DNA of 64,000 nucleotides from Microbacteriaceae bacterium (GCA_025463545.1 JAODAR010000009.1:37348-101347), one strand, 5' to 3'; numbered from the stretch's first letter, positions 1 to 9,006 are shown. The notes: generated by a model from the letters alone, not told the origin. Made by a program: numbers and translations.

Positions 1-591
1 CGCGACCGGTGCGAGCAGTTCGGTCACCACTTTGAGCAGTGCAGCTCGAATCTCAACCGCAGGGGCGATTTCGTCTTCGAAGAACGTTGCGCCCGCGACC
101 AGTGAATACGCGGCCCCGCCAAGGGCGATCCCCAGCCGGAGGCGATCTTCTGTGCTCGCGTTCTCGTCGCACAGGGTTTCCGAGAGCCGCACGATCAGGC
201 GTCCGGCACGGTCAATCACCGGGATGCCGCGGAGAGACTGGCCCTGGTTGATGAAGGTGTGCACTTCGAGGCGGTAGCGCAGCAAGAAGTCGATGAAGTC
301 GTCGACGAACCGGGCACGGCCCCTCGCGGTGCTGGCGGACTGGGCGAAGGTTTCGAGGATCTCGTCGAACCGGTCGATTGCCGGGGTGAGCACGTCCTGC
401 AGCAGCGCGTCCTTCGACGCGAAGTGGTAGAGCACACTCGATTTCGAGAAGCCTGCGGCATCCGCTATCTGTTGCAGCGAAGTGCCGGCAAAGCCGACGG
501 AGGCGAACTGCTCGAGGGCGATCGCCCTGAGCTCATCACTGGTGTTCTGGCGGGTCGGAAAAGGATGCTGAACGGAGGTCTCAACGGTCAC
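1..591 (-). CDS. TetR-family transcriptional regulator, C-terminus cut by window edge
   Basis: Reading the minus strand from a GTG at 591 gives a continuous frame to the window edge, about 197 residues. The N-terminus has the TetR helix-turn-helix: a helix ending AIALEQFASVGFAGTSLQQI, then IADAAGFSKSSVLYHFASKD, the typical recognition helix and F/YHHF-like signature. The rest is an all-helical ligand-binding domain. The start is chosen because the HTH begins about 20 residues later and a palindromic operator lies just upstream (604-642), which suggests autoregulation. The target genes are not visible. Family is clear; ligand is unknown. Confidence 0.88.
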   Translation of the reverse strand, partial: MTVETSVQHPFPTRQNTSDELRAIALEQFASVGFAGTSLQQIADAAGFSKSSVLYHFASKDALLQDVLTPAIDRFDEILETFAQSASTARGRARFVDDFIDFLLRYRLEVHTFINQGQSLRGIPVIDRAGRLIVRLSETLCDENASTEDRLRLGIALGGAAYSLVAGATFFEDEIAPAVEIRAALLKVVTELLAPVA

Positions 592-603
592 GCCTCGACA
601 GTA

Positions 604-642
604 CTCTGACCGATCGGTCAGAGCCTGCACGATCGGTCAGAG
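604..642. promoter_or_regulatory. TetR operator: perfect 20-bp palindrome plus a second half-site
   Basis: A perfect palindrome with core TGACCGATCGGTCA occupies 604-623, 12 bp upstream of the TetR start. A second copy of its right part, CGATCGGTCAGAG, follows at 630-642. Position and symmetry fit binding by the adjacent TetR dimer, with a weaker second site giving cooperative or bidirectional control. Confidence 0.75.
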
Positions 643-670
643 TTTCAGGAAGCTCGCAGGGAGCCTGGCA

Positions 671-952
671 TCAGTAACCGACAACGACAGAGAGGAAGAG
701 AGTCGCCAGGACAACAGTGACCGGTGCTACCACCAGGCCGAGCAGAAAATAGCGTGACCACCGGATCTGCACGCCCAGGCTCGTCAGCCGCTGGTGCCAG
801 GGCAGGGTCGCGAGCGAGGCCCACGGGGTGATCAGCGGCCCCGCGTTCACTCCAATCAGCAGGGCTACCAGTCGACTGGCAAGTTCGGTGACGTCCGGCC
901 ACGGCAGCAGCCCTGTCGCGATCGACACCGCCAACGATGACGAGGGCGACAC
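671..952 (-). pseudogene. Remnant of an ArsB/SLC13-type permease (C-terminal end only)
   Basis: The minus-strand frame ending at 671 reads like the last two membrane segments of an arsenite/citrate-type permease: LIGVNAGPLITPWASLA, a Trp-His turn, then IRWSRYFLLGLVVAPVTVVL. No upstream portion of a permease (which would need about 330 more residues) is found; frames break around 950-1050. I read it as a decayed fragment. The match is by eye to the conserved G-x-N-x-GP motif of this superfamily, so the family call is moderate. Confidence 0.5.
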
Positions 953-1102
953 CAGTCATGGCTGTACGCACGTCATCCCTTCGGCCAGATTGGTGAAGCC
1001 ACTGTAGACGGTCATCGATGGTGGACCGACACCGACAGTAGACCGATACCGACGTGTGCGGGATTGGCAAACACCCGGGTACGTTAGGAGCAGGAGGCCA
1101 CA

Positions 1103-1291
1103 ATGCGAAAGTTCATCTTCAGCAGTGCAATGATCGGCGTCGTATCCGGCGGCTGGAATGCCGTGCAGGCCACCCGGAACGGTCCACGCGACTGGCGGTT
1201 GCTGCTGCTGTGGATCGGCTGGGCCCTGAGCGCCGCCGTTGCGATCGGCACGGTCATCGAGGACGCGAATGCGCGAAGGCTGGAGAAATAA
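1103..1291 (+). CDS. Small membrane protein, 62 aa, unknown function
   Basis: A 62-residue frame preceded by a strong AGGAGG ribosome site 7 nt before its ATG. It has two hydrophobic stretches (residues about 4-16 and 31-50) around a basic-aromatic turn, so it probably makes a membrane hairpin. No family is recognised. The upstream neighbour is the decayed permease on the other strand; the downstream gene begins 103 bp later. The good ribosome site is the main reason to believe it. Confidence 0.55.
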   Translation: MRKFIFSSAMIGVVSGGWNAVQATRNGPRDWRLLLLWIGWALSAAVAIGTVIEDANARRLEK

Positions 1292-1394
1292 AAGTCTCAT
1301 TCACCGGTTGAATCTCGGCGTGTCAGCCCGCCCCGAGCGGTGCCATCCCCGACACTTGGACCAGTGCCATAGTTCAGTTTGAGAGGGGCCTCCA

Positions 1395-1781
1395 ATGTTC
1401 GGTCGTCGACGTCGTGTCGCACCTGTCGTTCAGGCGCCAGCTCCCGAGCTGAGCGATGAGCAGATTTTCGAGTTGCTCAGTAGCAAACTGGCCGAGATCG
1501 TCGGGGCCCGCGGTTCGTGGACCCTCGTGCCGCGTAGCGTCGAAGACACGGATGTGATCTTCCACGACCTGAAGTCCACGCAGATCGCCACGACGCTTGC
1601 CACCCTTCTCCGCACCGAGAAGGCGACCCTGCGTGGCGAAAGCACCGGGGAGCCGACGGCGCTCCCCTGGACTCCGGCCCCCATCACCGTCTGGGCCGAG
1701 CCGGAACACACCACCGTCAACGAGCCGGTGCGGATTCCCGCCTACGAAGCGGCAACCGAGAGCGCCCGCCTCGTCGCCTAG
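1395..1781 (+). CDS. Hypothetical protein, 128 aa
   Basis: The frame begins with ATG after GAGAGGGG. It opens with a very basic tail (MFGRRRR), then a probable compact alpha/beta domain (about residues 18-85) and a Pro/Thr/Glu-rich end. No signal peptide or membrane segment is visible, and I do not recognise the family. Genes on either side face other directions (zwf ends on the opposite strand 55 bp downstream), so it is probably a single-gene transcript. Confidence 0.65.
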   Translation: MFGRRRRVAPVVQAPAPELSDEQIFELLSSKLAEIVGARGSWTLVPRSVEDTDVIFHDLKSTQIATTLATLLRTEKATLRGESTGEPTALPWTPAPITVWAEPEHTTVNEPVRIPAYEAATESARLVA

Positions 1782-1836
1782 CCCGCACCGCGGCATCCGC
1801 TTTTTCCGCTTGTCTGCAAGCCTTCCACTGCGACGT

Positions 1837-3213
1837 TCAGCCGATGGCGGGCCAGTCGGTGGGTCCTGAGCTTCCGGCCGGGTAGGACTCCAGCGGCACG
1901 TCGTTGGATCGCCAGGCCGCGAGCACGGGCGCCACGATCCGCCAGCACTGCTCGGCCGTGTCGCCCCGCACCGACAGCGACGGGTCGCCCTCGAAGATTC
2001 CCTCCAGGACCTCGCCGTAAGCCAGCAGCTGCCCCGGCCCGAACGTCGCGCCGAGGTTGACCCGCTCCAGCTGGTGCGGATCCCCCGGCCCGTTGATATT
2101 GAGTTCGAGCGACATCTCATCCGGGGCGAGGAAGAGGCGAAGTACTGTGGGTTCCACGTGGCCGAGCAGACCGGTCGGAACCTGCGGCACAGGCCTGAAC
2201 GTGATCACCATCTCGCGGCGGCGCGTCGCGAGGGCCTTCCCTGAGCGGAGCGTGAACGGCACTCCAGACCAGCGCCAGTTGTCGATCTCGAAAGTGACCT
2301 CGGCCAGCGTCTCGGTGTTGTTCGCCGGGTCGACGCCGGGAGCGTCCTCGTAGGCGACCAGCTTCTTTCCACCGACCGTGCCCGCCGTGTACCGGGCGCG
2401 CCGGCTCGAGCGCTTGGGAGAGCCGCCCCGCACACGCGTGGCGCGCAGCACCAGGCCCTTGGCGTCTCGCAGGTCGGCAGCGTCCAGAGTGGCGGGAGGC
2501 TCCATCGCGAGGATTGCCATCACCTGGAGCAAGTGGCTCTGGATCATGTCCACGAGCGCACCCGCTTGGTCGTAGTACCCGGCACGGCCCTCCAGCCCCA
2601 GCTCTTCGTCGTAGATGATGTCGACGCGCTCGATGTGGTCCCGGTTCCAGATCGGCTCGAAGACCCGGTTCGCGAACCGCAGGCCGAGCAGGTTGAAGAC
2701 GGTCGACCGGCCGAGGAAGTGGTCGACCCGGTGGATCTGGCTTTCGGGCACCAGCTTCGCCAGCTGCCGGTTGAGCTCGGCAGCGCTTGCCTCGTCGACG
2801 CCGAACGGCTTCTCGAGCGCGAGCTGGGTGCCCGGCGGGAGCTTGACGGATTCGAGGGCGACGCAGACCGTCGCGGAGACGGCCGGCGGCAGCGCGAAAT
2901 AGATGGACGGCGTTCCCTGGCACGCGGCCAGCAGCTTCTCCAGGTCCGCAGGCTGGGTGACGTCTGCCTGCTGGTAGGTCGTCGACTCGAGCAGTGCATC
3001 GACCGCCGGACCCTGGGCATCCGTTGTGGCGAATGACTTTTTCACATAGCTTCGCCAGGACGCCTGGGTGTGGCTTTCGCGTCCGGTCCCGACCAGGGTG
3101 ACGGCGAGTTCCGGTCGCTGTGTGAGCAGTTGGCCGAGGGCCGGCAGGAGGAGGCGGGACGACAGGTCACCGCTTGCTCCGAGGATCAGGAGAGTTGAAC
3201 CAGGCTGGGTCAT
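1837..3213 (-). CDS. zwf: Glucose-6-phosphate 1-dehydrogenase family protein
   Basis: Oxidises glucose 6-phosphate with NADP in the pentose-phosphate pathway. The N-terminal Rossmann motif is LLILGASGDLSSRLL, followed by the family signatures ALEKPFG and the active-site segment HRVDHFLGR, in which the His-Asp-His region and Lys of EKPFG are kept. Length is 458 residues from the ATG at 3213, slightly short of the usual 480-510. The alternative ATG at 3219 adds two residues. The 3213 start fits a leaderless mRNA: TACGGT lies 6 nt upstream and no ribosome site exists. The head-to-head neighbour is a GH15 hydrolase 29 bp away. Confidence 0.85.
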   Translation of the reverse strand: MTQPGSTLLILGASGDLSSRLLLPALGQLLTQRPELAVTLVGTGRESHTQASWRSYVKKSFATTDAQGPAVDALLESTTYQQADVTQPADLEKLLAACQGTPSIYFALPPAVSATVCVALESVKLPPGTQLALEKPFGVDEASAAELNRQLAKLVPESQIHRVDHFLGRSTVFNLLGLRFANRVFEPIWNRDHIERVDIIYDEELGLEGRAGYYDQAGALVDMIQSHLLQVMAILAMEPPATLDAADLRDAKGLVLRATRVRGGSPKRSSRRARYTAGTVGGKKLVAYEDAPGVDPANNTETLAEVTFEIDNWRWSGVPFTLRSGKALATRRREMVITFRPVPQVPTGLLGHVEPTVLRLFLAPDEMSLELNINGPGDPHQLERVNLGATFGPGQLLAYGEVLEGIFEGDPSLSVRGDTAEQCWRIVAPVLAAWRSNDVPLESYPAGSSGPTDWPAIG

Positions 3214-3242
3214 ATCCATACCGTAGCTGGCAAGATGTGCAG
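3214..3242. promoter_or_regulatory. 29-bp divergent, apparently leaderless start region for zwf and the GH15 gene
   Basis: The two start codons are only 29 bp apart and neither has a Shine-Dalgarno sequence. On the minus strand TACGGT (3225-3220) sits 6 nt before the zwf ATG; on the plus strand TGGCAAGAT (3228-3236) resembles an extended -10 ending 6 nt before the GH15 ATG. Both spacings suit leaderless transcripts whose -35 regions lie inside the opposite gene. This is inference from spacing. Confidence 0.4.
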
Positions 3243-5036
3243 ATGGCACTGAACATCGAGGAATATGCCCTGATCAGCGACTGCCATTCGGCCGCGCTCG
3301 TCGGCCGGGACGGCAGCATCGACTGGCTGTGCCTTCCGCGTTATGATTCAGCGTCGCTGTTCGGCGCACTTCTCGGCAATGAGGAACACGGTCGTTGGCA
3401 GCTCCGTCCGGGGGACCTTGACGCCACCAGCACGCGGTCGTACCGGGGTGACACCTTCATCCTTTCCACCGTGTGGACCACGGACACGGGCTCGGTGGAG
3501 GTCATCGACCTCATGCCGCACGGAGACCGTCGCGCCGATGTGGTGCGCCGGGTGAGGGGGCTCTCCGGGACCGTCGACATGGTGCAGGATTTGCGCATCC
3601 GTTTCGGCTACGCCTCAACAGTCCCCTGGGTGCGGCAGATGAAGGCGGAGAACGGCCTGATCGCCGTTGCGGGACCGGATGCGATCGTGGTGCGCGGGCC
3701 ACGCCTGCGTGCGTCGGACCACCGGCACGCGTCGGAGTTCGCGGTCGCCGCCGGGGAGATCGTCGACGTCCAGATAACCTGGTACCCCTCGCACCGGCCA
3801 ACGCCAGATCCGATCGACGTTCAGGCGGCGATTGACAAGACCGAGAAATGGTGGACCGACTGGGCCAGCGCGAGCCCGAGCGAGGGTCCGTTCAGAGCGG
3901 AAGTCACCCGGTCGATGCTGGTGCTCCGTGCGCTGACCCACGAAGCCACGGGCGGCATCGTTGCCGCGGCGACCACGTCACTTCCGGAAAATTTCGGCGG
4001 CAACCGCAACTGGGACTACCGCTACGTCTGGTTGCGGGATGCGGCACTGACGCTGGAAGTGCTGCTGTCACACGGCTACGAGAACGAGGCCGAGGGTTGG
4101 ATGTTGTGGCTCCTGCGCGCCATCGCCGGCGACCCCAACGACGTGCAGATCATGTACGGCCTGGCCGGGGAACGATACCTGCCCGAACGTGAGCTCACCA
4201 GCCTGCCCGGGTACCGGGAGTCGACGCCGGTGCGGGTCGGCAACGCCGCCGTCAGCCAGTTCCAGTCGGACGTGATCGGCGAGGTGATGGTGGCCCTCCA
4301 CGCTGCCCGGGTCGCGGGGATCGAGGAAAGCGAATTCTCGTGGCCCCTCCAACGCGCGCTGATGGCGTTCCTGGAACTCAATTGGCGCCGCCCAGACCAG
4401 GGACTGTGGGAGATGCGCGGGCCCGCCCGGGAGTTCACCCACTCGCGGGTCATGGTCTGGGCTGCGTTCGACCGCGCGGTGCGCGGCATCACCGAGTTCG
4501 GCCTGGAAGGACCGCTCAAGCGCTGGACCACCATCCGCGACCAGGTGCGACGCGACATCGAGGAACGCGGCTTCAGCCGGACGCGGAACAGCTACACCCA
4601 GTTCTTCGGCAGCGAACACGTGGATGCGTCGTTGCTGGTGCTGCCCCAGGTCGGGTTCTGCACGGCGACAGATCCACGGATGATGGGCACGGTTGCCGCG
4701 ATTGAGACCGATCTGCTCCGCGACGGACTGGTGATGCGGTACCTCACCCACAGTTCCGTGGACGGATTGCCGCCCGGGGAGCATCCGTTCCTGGCCTGCT
4801 CGTTCTGGCTGGTCGAGCAGTACGCCACCTGCGGACGTATGGACGACGCCGAGGCGCTGATGTACCGGCTGCTGGGCCTCGCCAACGACGTCGGCCTGTT
4901 GTCGGAGGAGTACGACGTGGAGAACGGCCACCAGGCCGGTAACACACCGCAGGCCTTCTCTCACCTGGCGCTGGTGCGGGCCGCCGATGCGATCATGGCC
5001 GGGACCGCCTCGCCGACCAGGCAGGTCGCGCAGTAG
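3243..5036 (+). CDS. Glycoside hydrolase family 15 protein (trehalase/glucoamylase-like)
   Basis: A 597-residue cytoplasmic protein (no signal peptide) with the two-domain GH15 layout of actinobacterial trehalases: an N-terminal beta-sandwich opening with SAALVGRDGSIDWLC, then an (alpha/alpha)6 barrel with NRNWDYRYVWLRDAALT, and near the end LLSEEYDVENGHQAGNTPQA, which carries the usual catalytic Glu pair region. It hydrolyses alpha-linked glucosides, probably trehalose; glucoamylase or dextran-type activity cannot be excluded. The ATG at 3243 is chosen because the family normally starts immediately before the I-x-D-x-H-S-A segment. Pairing with zwf suggests feeding released glucose into the pentose-phosphate route. 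Confidence 0.85.
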   Translation: MALNIEEYALISDCHSAALVGRDGSIDWLCLPRYDSASLFGALLGNEEHGRWQLRPGDLDATSTRSYRGDTFILSTVWTTDTGSVEVIDLMPHGDRRADVVRRVRGLSGTVDMVQDLRIRFGYASTVPWVRQMKAENGLIAVAGPDAIVVRGPRLRASDHRHASEFAVAAGEIVDVQITWYPSHRPTPDPIDVQAAIDKTEKWWTDWASASPSEGPFRAEVTRSMLVLRALTHEATGGIVAAATTSLPENFGGNRNWDYRYVWLRDAALTLEVLLSHGYENEAEGWMLWLLRAIAGDPNDVQIMYGLAGERYLPERELTSLPGYRESTPVRVGNAAVSQFQSDVIGEVMVALHAARVAGIEESEFSWPLQRALMAFLELNWRRPDQGLWEMRGPAREFTHSRVMVWAAFDRAVRGITEFGLEGPLKRWTTIRDQVRRDIEERGFSRTRNSYTQFFGSEHVDASLLVLPQVGFCTATDPRMMGTVAAIETDLLRDGLVMRYLTHSSVDGLPPGEHPFLACSFWLVEQYATCGRMDDAEALMYRLLGLANDVGLLSEEYDVENGHQAGNTPQAFSHLALVRAADAIMAGTASPTRQVAQ

Positions 5037-5061
5037 CCCGGCCACGGTCGACCGCCCGAGT

Positions 5062-5331
5062 TCAGGTGGTGGTGCGACGATTGCGGGTGACGGCGCCGTA
5101 AATCAGGAGCACGACGATCGAGCCCACAATCGCGATCACCCAAGAGCGGATGTCGAAGAACCCACCCAGGTCGATGTGGAACAGCAGACCGGACAGCCAG
5201 CCGCCAAGGAGTGCGCCCACGACGCCGAGCAGCAATGTGATGAACCACCCACCGCCCTGCTTGCCGGGCAGGATCGCCTTCGCGATGGCACCGGCGATCA
5301 GGCCGAGGATAAGGAAAGCTATGAAACTCAC
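5062..5331 (-). CDS. GlsB/YeaQ/YmgE-family stress-associated membrane protein
   Basis: An 89-residue protein of three glycine-rich membrane segments: FIAFLILGLIAGAIAKAILPGKQGGG, a middle FITLLLGVVGALLGGWLSGLLF and a C-terminal VIAIVGSIVVLLIYGAV. The first helix with its ILPG turn and the GALLGGW motif are the transglycosylase-associated/GlsB family signature. The GTG at 5331 is preferred over the longer reading because AAGGGA lies 7 nt upstream. Members are induced by stress; biochemical role is unknown. Confidence 0.82.
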   Translation of the reverse strand: MSFIAFLILGLIAGAIAKAILPGKQGGGWFITLLLGVVGALLGGWLSGLLFHIDLGGFFDIRSWVIAIVGSIVVLLIYGAVTRNRRTTT

Positions 5332-5485
5332 GGTCAATTCCCTTCGTTGGGCACCTGCTGGAACGCCGGTGCGACTGCCGCAAACCGTCAACGGTCCGCT
5401 TAGCCCGTCATGTTATAGAGTTTCGCCACATTCTTTGTAGCTATTCCTCGGCGTGGTGGCGGTGTCGAATCCTAGATTGATGAGC

Positions 5486-6103
5486 ATGACCGCTCGTAGA
5501 TTCAGCTCCCGCGACCTCGCCCAGATCGCGATCTTCGCCGCCCTTATCGCCGCCCTCGGGCTCCCCGGCGCCCTCAGCCTGGGCGCCGTCGCCGTGCCGA
5601 TCACCTTCCAAACGCTCGGAGTCATGCTCGCCGGCGCCATCCTCGGCCCGCGTAAGGGCTTCTTCGCCGTGCTCCTTTTCCTCGCACTAGCCGCAGCCGG
5701 TCTTCCCCTGCTGTCGGGCGGGCGCGGCGGCCTGGTGTGGTTCACGAGTTCGCCGGCTGCCGGTTACCCCTACGGCTGGCTATTGGGCGCGGCAGTCATC
5801 GGGTACCTCACCGCCCGGCTCCTGCCGAAGTACAGGTTGCTGCCCGCCCTTGGCGCCACAGCCCTCGGCGGTATCATCGCCGTCTACCTGATCGGGATTC
5901 CGGTCACCGCGATCAACCTGGGCATACCGCTCTGGGTCGCCGGAGCGGACAGTCTCAAGTTCCTGCCGTTCGACGTCGTCAAGGTCATCGTGACGGTGCT
6001 CGTGGCGAAGGGCGTGCACAAGGCATACCCGGGCCTCATCCCGCTGCCGGCCCGCCGCACCTCCCCCGTACGTGAGCCCGCGGTCGCCGCGCCGGTCGAG
6101 TGA
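5486..6103 (+). CDS. bioY: Biotin ECF transporter substrate-binding protein BioY
   Basis: The membrane S-component that captures biotin. Six hydrophobic segments and the BioY signatures are present: QIAIFAALIAALGLPGAL near the start, VPITFQTLGVMLAGAILGPR, GGRGGLVWFTSSPAAGYPYG, and the final FLPFDVVKVIVTVLVA. Start is set at 5486: TAGATT (5473-5478) lies 7 nt upstream and there is no ribosome site, which fits a leaderless mRNA. The ATG at 5480 is the alternative. First gene of bioY-bioM-bioN, an energised biotin importer. Confidence 0.9.
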   Translation: MTARRFSSRDLAQIAIFAALIAALGLPGALSLGAVAVPITFQTLGVMLAGAILGPRKGFFAVLLFLALAAAGLPLLSGGRGGLVWFTSSPAAGYPYGWLLGAAVIGYLTARLLPKYRLLPALGATALGGIIAVYLIGIPVTAINLGIPLWVAGADSLKFLPFDVVKVIVTVLVAKGVHKAYPGLIPLPARRTSPVREPAVAAPVE

Positions 6104-6140
6104 GCAACACGCTGACGCATCTGGAGCCCGGGGTACGACA

Positions 6141-6821
6141 ATGAGCACGATCGACTTCGATGACGTGTCACACTCGTTCGGCGACCGGACCGTGCTGCGC
6201 GGCATCCGTTTGCAACTGACCGAGCATCGGATCGGGATCGTGGGCGCCAACGGCTCAGGCAAGTCGACACTCGCCCGGATGATCAACGGCCTGGTGGCCC
6301 CGACAAGCGGAACTGTGACGGTCGACGGTGTGGACGTCGCCCGTCATGCGCGTGACGTGCGCCGCAAGGTGGGCTTCATCTTCACGAATCCCGACAATCA
6401 GATCGTGATGCCGACCGTGCAGGAGGACGTGGCGTTCACGCTCCGCCGGCGGGGCCTCGGCACCGAGGAGATCGCCCGGCGCACCGCCGCCGCGCTCGAC
6501 CGATTCGACCTGGCTGACCACGCCGATCATCCGGCTCACCGGCTCTCCGGCGGGCAGAAGCAACTGCTCGCCCTGGCCGCGGTGCTCGTGGCCGAACCCG
6601 AGATCGTGGTGGCTGACGAACCTACGACGTTGCTCGATGCCCGCAACTCACGCCGCTTCGCCGATCTGCTGCGTGACATGACGCAGCAGGTGATCGTGGT
6701 CACGCATCAGCTGGACCTCCTCGACGACTTCGACCGGGTGATCGTGATCGATGAGGGCGAAGTCGTGGCAGACGGCACAGCGGATGCCGCGCTCGGCAGC
6801 TACCGGGCGCTGCTTTCATGA
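6141..6821 (+). CDS. bioM: Biotin ECF transporter ATPase BioM
   Basis: ATP-binding cassette subunit, 226 residues, about normal for a bacterial ECF A-component. Walker A is GANGSGKST, the Q-loop is in TNPDNQIVMPTVQEDVAF (typical for ECF/CbiO ATPases), the signature is LSGGQKQ, Walker B VVADEPTTLLD, and the switch His in VVTHQLD. The ATG at 6141 follows GGAG at a reasonable distance, 37 bp after bioY. Its end overlaps bioN by ATGA, so the two are translationally coupled. Unlike many ECF modules only a single ATPase is encoded, as in other BioMNY systems. Confidence 0.92.
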   Translation: MSTIDFDDVSHSFGDRTVLRGIRLQLTEHRIGIVGANGSGKSTLARMINGLVAPTSGTVTVDGVDVARHARDVRRKVGFIFTNPDNQIVMPTVQEDVAFTLRRRGLGTEEIARRTAAALDRFDLADHADHPAHRLSGGQKQLLALAAVLVAEPEIVVADEPTTLLDARNSRRFADLLRDMTQQVIVVTHQLDLLDDFDRVIVIDEGEVVADGTADAALGSYRALLS

Positions 6822-7411
6822 TCGGCCTCTACCTTCCGGGACGGTCCCCGGCGCATCGGGCGCCGGCGGTGTTCAAGCTGCTGGTGCTGGCGGTCGCCAT
6901 GGTGCTCGTGGGCCTGGTGCAGGAGCCCTGGCTCCTTGGCGCGGCCGCGCTGGCCACGATCGGGCTCTATGCGTTGGCGCGGGTGCCGTTCGGAGCGGCG
7001 TGGCGACAGGTCAGCCCGGTGCTCTGGCTGCTGGTGGTCGCCGTTCCTCTGCAGGCCGTCTTCGCCGGATGGACCGTCGCGGCGCTGATGGCGGGGCGGC
7101 TGCTGGTGGCCGTGGCCCTGGCTGCACTGTTCACCCTGACCACCACGGTCACCGCGGTCCTCGGGGCCTTCGCTACCCTGCTCCGGCCGTTCCGCCGCTG
7201 GGTGGACGCTGACCGGGTCGGGCTGCTGGTGGCGCTGATGATCCGCTGCATCCCGCTGGTGGCGGAAATCGTGGCCGAGGTGGTCGAGGCCCGGCGTGCC
7301 CGAGGCGTCCAGGGCTCCCTGCGCGCGCTGGCCGTGCCGGTGGTGGTGCGGTCGCTGTATGCGGCGGATGCCATTGGTGAGGCCCTCGCGGCCCGCGGCA
7401 CGGACGACTGA
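6818..7411 (+). CDS. bioN: Biotin ECF transporter transmembrane protein BioN (EcfT)
   Basis: The T-component linking BioY to BioM, 197 residues with about five membrane segments. It begins GLYLPGRSPAHRAPAVFKLL, the usual EcfT opening, and contains the two coupling motifs of Ala-Arg-Gly type: EVVEARRARG and the terminal IGEALAARGTDD. It starts inside the bioM stop codon. The protein is shorter than housekeeping EcfT (about 260), as is typical for dedicated BioN. Confidence 0.9.
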   Translation: MIGLYLPGRSPAHRAPAVFKLLVLAVAMVLVGLVQEPWLLGAAALATIGLYALARVPFGAAWRQVSPVLWLLVVAVPLQAVFAGWTVAALMAGRLLVAVALAALFTLTTTVTAVLGAFATLLRPFRRWVDADRVGLLVALMIRCIPLVAEIVAEVVEARRARGVQGSLRALAVPVVVRSLYAADAIGEALAARGTDD

Positions 7412-7523
7412 GCATCCGTCCGCGTCATCGCGGAAGACACGGCGGCGGACGCCCAGCGGGACCGTACGAATGTCAGTGGCCGTCGGTAGCGTGAACCCAG
7501 GATGATTCGAAAGGGACACGACC

Positions 7524-7910
7524 ATGAATTCACAGACGATGGACTGGAAGATTGAACTTGTCGCCATACCGGTGACCGACGTCGACCGGGCGAAGTCGTT
7601 CTATGTCGACCAGGTTGGATTCACTGCCGACCACGATCACCAGGTGAACGAGAACCTTCGCTTCGTGCAGCTCACCCCGCCCGGCTCCGCGTGCTCCATC
7701 GTGCTGGGCACCGGCATCACCCAGATGCCTCCTGGCTCGCAGAAGGGGGTGCAGATCGTTGTGGCCGATGCCGACGCGGCCCGGGCCCACCTGGTGGCGA
7801 ACGGTGTCGACGCCAGCGATGTCGATGACCAGCCGTGGGGCCGGTTCGTCTACTTCGCTGACCCCGACGGCAACACCTGGTCACTGCAACAGATCCAACG
7901 GCCCTCATAG
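7524..7910 (+). CDS. VOC-family (glyoxalase/bleomycin-resistance fold) protein
   Basis: A single 128-residue vicinal-oxygen-chelate module made of two beta-alpha-beta-beta-beta units: IELVAIPVTDVDRAKSFYVDQVGF opens the first, and QIVVADADAARAHLVANGVD then FVYFADPDGNTWSLQQI forms the second, with the typical DPDGN turn before a metal-ligand strand. AAAGGGA precedes the ATG. Substrate is unknown; members range from glyoxalases to drug-binding proteins. Monocistronic between bioN and the LLM gene. Confidence 0.85.
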   Translation: MNSQTMDWKIELVAIPVTDVDRAKSFYVDQVGFTADHDHQVNENLRFVQLTPPGSACSIVLGTGITQMPPGSQKGVQIVVADADAARAHLVANGVDASDVDDQPWGRFVYFADPDGNTWSLQQIQRPS

Positions 7911-7979
7911 GCTCGCGCCCTTCACGCTGAGCGCGATGCGAGCCTTGACGCGCGCGCCAACCGGTGACACGTTGGCAGC

Positions 7980-8993
7980 ATGACCCGGTTCGGTTACACC
8001 CTTATGACGGAACAGAGCGGCCCCAAGGACCTCGTGCGATATGCGGTCGCGGCCGAAAAGGCCGGCTTCGACTTCGAGGTGTCGAGCGACCACTACTCAC
8101 CGTGGCTCGCGGCTCAGGGCCACTCCCCCTACGCCTGGTCGGTGCTGGGTGCCGTCGCGCAGGCGACGGAGCGGGTGGAACTTGCCACCTACGTGACCTG
8201 CCCGACTATGCGCTACCACCCGGCTGTCGTTGCTCAAAAGGCGGCGACCATGCAGCTTCTCTCCGACGGCCGGTTCATCCTCGGCCTCGGCGCCGGGGAG
8301 AATCTCAACGAACACGTCATCGGTGAGGGCTGGCCGGCGGTCGGTGTACGGCAGGACATGCTCGAGGAGGCTGTGCACATCATCCGCTCGCTCTTCGACG
8401 GCCACCCGGTGACCTGGGCAGGCGACTACTTCCGCGTCGATTCGGCCAAGCTCTGGGAGGTGCCCGCCAATGGCGTGCCAATCGGCATCGCCGTCTCCGG
8501 CCCGAAGTCGATCGAGCGGTTCGCCTCCCTGTCTGACCACTTCATCTCCACGGTTCCCGACAAAAGCTTGCTCGAGGGATGGCGCGCCGCCCGAGCAGGC
8601 GGAGCCGCGGGCAGCGTGCCGGGCGGAGCCGCGACGGACAGCCCTGAGCCCCGCTTCATCGGCCAGATCCCGATCTGCTGGGGCACCGACACCGAGGCGG
8701 CGATCGCCAAGGCGCACGAGCAATTCCGGTGGTTCGGCGGCGGCTGGTCCGTCAACGCCGACCTCCCCACGCCGGATGGCTTCGACGGCGCCTCGCAGTT
8801 TGTGCGGCCGGAGGACGTGGCCGGCTCCATCGCCTGCGGCCCCGACCTCGACGCACTGGCGGAGAGCGCCCGGGCGTTCATCGACGCCGGTTACACCGAC
8901 GTGGCCCTGGTGCAGGTCGGCGACGAGGGACAGGACGAGTTCCTCGCCGAAGCGGCCGGGCCGCTGCTGGAGAAACTGCGCGCCCTGGCGTAG
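7980..8993 (+). CDS. F420-dependent LLM-class oxidoreductase (G6PD-like subfamily)
   Basis: A 337-residue TIM-barrel luciferase-like protein. It starts [12 protein letters not shown] and has the conserved [27 protein letters not shown] and [16 protein letters not shown] segments, which match the TIGR03557-like branch that uses coenzyme F420 rather than FMN. Substrate is unknown; family members reduce or oxidise small carbonyl or hydroxyl compounds. The gene lies 13 bp before the FAD oxidoreductase, so they are probably cotranscribed. Confidence 0.87.
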   Translation: MTRFGYTLMTEQSGPKDLVRYAVAAEKAGFDFEVSSDHYSPWLAAQGHSPYAWSVLGAVAQATERVELATYVTCPTMRYHPAVVAQKAATMQLLSDGRFILGLGAGENLNEHVIGEGWPAVGVRQDMLEEAVHIIRSLFDGHPVTWAGDYFRVDSAKLWEVPANGVPIGIAVSGPKSIERFASLSDHFISTVPDKSLLEGWRAARAGGAAGSVPGGAATDSPEPRFIGQIPICWGTDTEAAIAKAHEQFRWFGGGWSVNADLPTPDGFDGASQFVRPEDVAGSIACGPDLDALAESARAFIDAGYTDVALVQVGDEGQDEFLAEAAGPLLEKLRALA

Positions 8994-9006
8994 CGGTCGG
9001 CATCTT

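Noticed and set aside
4068..5045. 325-codon minus-strand open frame
   Set aside because: Antisense to the GH15 gene; composition is that of a GC-rich shadow frame and it has no domain or ribosome site.
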